From Verrucomicrobiota bacterium (lineage in GTDB: Bacteria; Verrucomicrobiota; Verrucomicrobiia; Limisphaerales; UBA1096): a stretch of 6,755 bases of DNA. Under the pieces are notes generated by a model, which was not told where the DNA came from, did not search any database, and was given only the letters and a program-made list of their open reading frames with translations. The translations under genes were made by a program, and so were the position numbers. Numbering within the stretch: the stretch's first letter is position 1; the number at the start of each line of letters is the position of its first letter. Below, one piece after another: positions 5,986 to 6,755 of this stretch. The DNA lies in contig DQOE01000281.1 of NCBI GenBank assembly GCA_015658765.1, forward strand, positions 1 through 6,755, written 5' to 3'.

Positions 5986-6755
5986 ATGAAAGTTGCGGTT
6001 TTCACCGGCATACGGGACCTGGAAGTTTGTGAGCGGCCAATGCCGGTCTTGGAGCGGCCGGGCGATGTGTTGCTGCAAATCGAAACGGTGGGTGTGTGCG
6101 GGTCGGACATTCATTACTACACGGAGGGGCGCATCGGCGGGCAGGTCATCGAGCATCCGGCAACGCTTGGCCACGAGTGCGCGGGAACCGTGGTGGAGGT
6201 TGGTTCAGTCGTGGCCGGGTTGGAGGCCGGGCAGCGCGTCGCGATTGACCCGGCGATCTCTTGTGGCCAATGCGATCAGTGTCAGCAGGGTAGGGCGCAC
6301 ACTTGCCGTAACCTCCAGTTTCTCGGCTGCCCGGGCCAGGCTCCCGGCGCTGCGACGGAGTACATCACGATTGCCGCCGAATCGTGTTACCCGATTCCCG
6401 ACTCGATGACGATGGTGCAGGCGGCACTGGTCGAGCCGTTGTCAGTCGGCATCCACGCCGTGCGTCTCGCGGAAATGCAGCCCGGCGGCGCCGTGGCCGT
6501 ATTGGGATCGGGGCCAATTGGATTGAGCGTCCTCTTGGCGGTGGGTGCGCTTTGCCCAAGCCGAACTTACGTCACCGACCTGCTCGACAATCGACTCGAA
6601 TTGGCCAAGCGATGTGGCGCCGATTGGACAGGTGTGCCGACGAGCGAGGATGTAGTGAAAGCGATTCTGAAGGAGGAACCCGACGGGCTCGATTGCGTCT
6701 TCGAATGTGCCGGTCGGCAGGAGACGCTTGGCCAAGCGGTCGAGTTGCTCAAGCC
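5986..6755 (+). CDS. Zinc-dependent sorbitol/xylitol dehydrogenase-like protein, partial (3' end beyond the window)
   Basis: The first 256 codons of a medium-chain zinc alcohol dehydrogenase of the sorbitol (L-iditol 2-) dehydrogenase group; full-length members have about 345 residues. Catalytic zinc candidates are C38 (GVCGSDIHYY), H63 and E64 (LGHECAG), with E150 (ALVEPLSVG) also in place. C93, C96, C99 and C107 form the structural-zinc set. The Rossmann fingerprint is VLGSGPIGLS (172-181), and D198 at the end of the second strand (YVTDLLDNR) predicts NAD rather than NADP. There is no signal peptide, so it is cytoplasmic. It would oxidise a polyol or sugar hydroxyl to a ketone; the exact substrate is unknown, and relatives also act on threonine or butanediol. 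It follows the sulfatase by 67 bp and has its own strong Shine-Dalgarno site; it may be in the same transcription unit or start a new one. Confidence 0.93.
   Translation, partial: MKVAVFTGIRDLEVCERPMPVLERPGDVLLQIETVGVCGSDIHYYTEGRIGGQVIEHPATLGHECAGTVVEVGSVVAGLEAGQRVAIDPAISCGQCDQCQQGRAHTCRNLQFLGCPGQAPGAATEYITIAAESCYPIPDSMTMVQAALVEPLSVGIHAVRLAEMQPGGAVAVLGSGPIGLSVLLAVGALCPSRTYVTDLLDNRLELAKRCGADWTGVPTSEDVVKAILKEEPDGLDCVFECAGRQETLGQAVELLK
6725..6738. repeat. CGCTTGGCCAAGCG palindrome within the dehydrogenase gene
   Basis: A 14-bp perfect palindrome sharing the TTGGCCAA core. Here it is read in a different frame (Leu-Gly-Gln), so the repeated motif is not explained by one recurring peptide. Confidence 0.7.

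Noticed and set aside
1..6755. CRISPR array, tRNA, rRNA, insertion sequence, defence or toxin system
   Set aside because: No regularly spaced repeats, RNA gene signatures, transposase motifs or terminal inverted repeats were seen; coding sequence fills nearly the whole window.

Overview
The window looks like a piece of a PVC-superphylum chromosome (Planctomycetota or Verrucomicrobiota; inferred from gene content, not proven). The evidence is a run of three genes typical of those phyla: a PSCyt2/PSD1 (DUF1549/DUF1553) protein, a DUF1501 protein and an exported sulfatase. A divergent PQQ-type beta-propeller gene sits beside them. Composition is moderately GC-rich, and Shine-Dalgarno sites are weak or absent before most genes, which also fits.

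Layout: (1) 1-1082, minus strand: the first 360 codons of a secreted beta-propeller protein, cut by the window edge. No stop codon lies between its start and the edge, and a long meaningless plus-strand frame lies over it, so it is easily missed. (2) 1083-1185: a 103-bp divergent intergenic region that must hold the start signals for both directions. (3) 1186-5918, plus strand: PSCyt2/PSD1 protein, DUF1501 protein and iduronate-2-sulfatase-like sulfatase, with gaps of 14 and 15 bp, so probably one transcription unit. (4) 5919-5985: a short gap ending in the only strong Shine-Dalgarno site of the window. (5) 5986-6755: an NAD-type zinc sorbitol/xylitol dehydrogenase-like gene, cut by the window edge.

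Working together (inference): the four exported proteins would act outside the cytoplasmic membrane. The sulfatase would remove sulfate esters from a sulfated sugar or polysaccharide. The PSCyt2/PSD1 and DUF1501 proteins are its usual partners, but their biochemistry is not established. The dehydrogenase would act on a released polyol or sugar in the cytoplasm. This is a known recurrent neighbourhood with poorly understood function rather than an obviously new system. The most unusual points are the compact PSCyt2/PSD1 protein without the cytochrome-like PSCyt1 domain, the pairing of two alkaline-phosphatase-superfamily proteins that seem to use different export routes, and an over-represented TTGGCCAA palindrome. 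No RNA gene, CRISPR array, insertion sequence or convincing terminator was seen.
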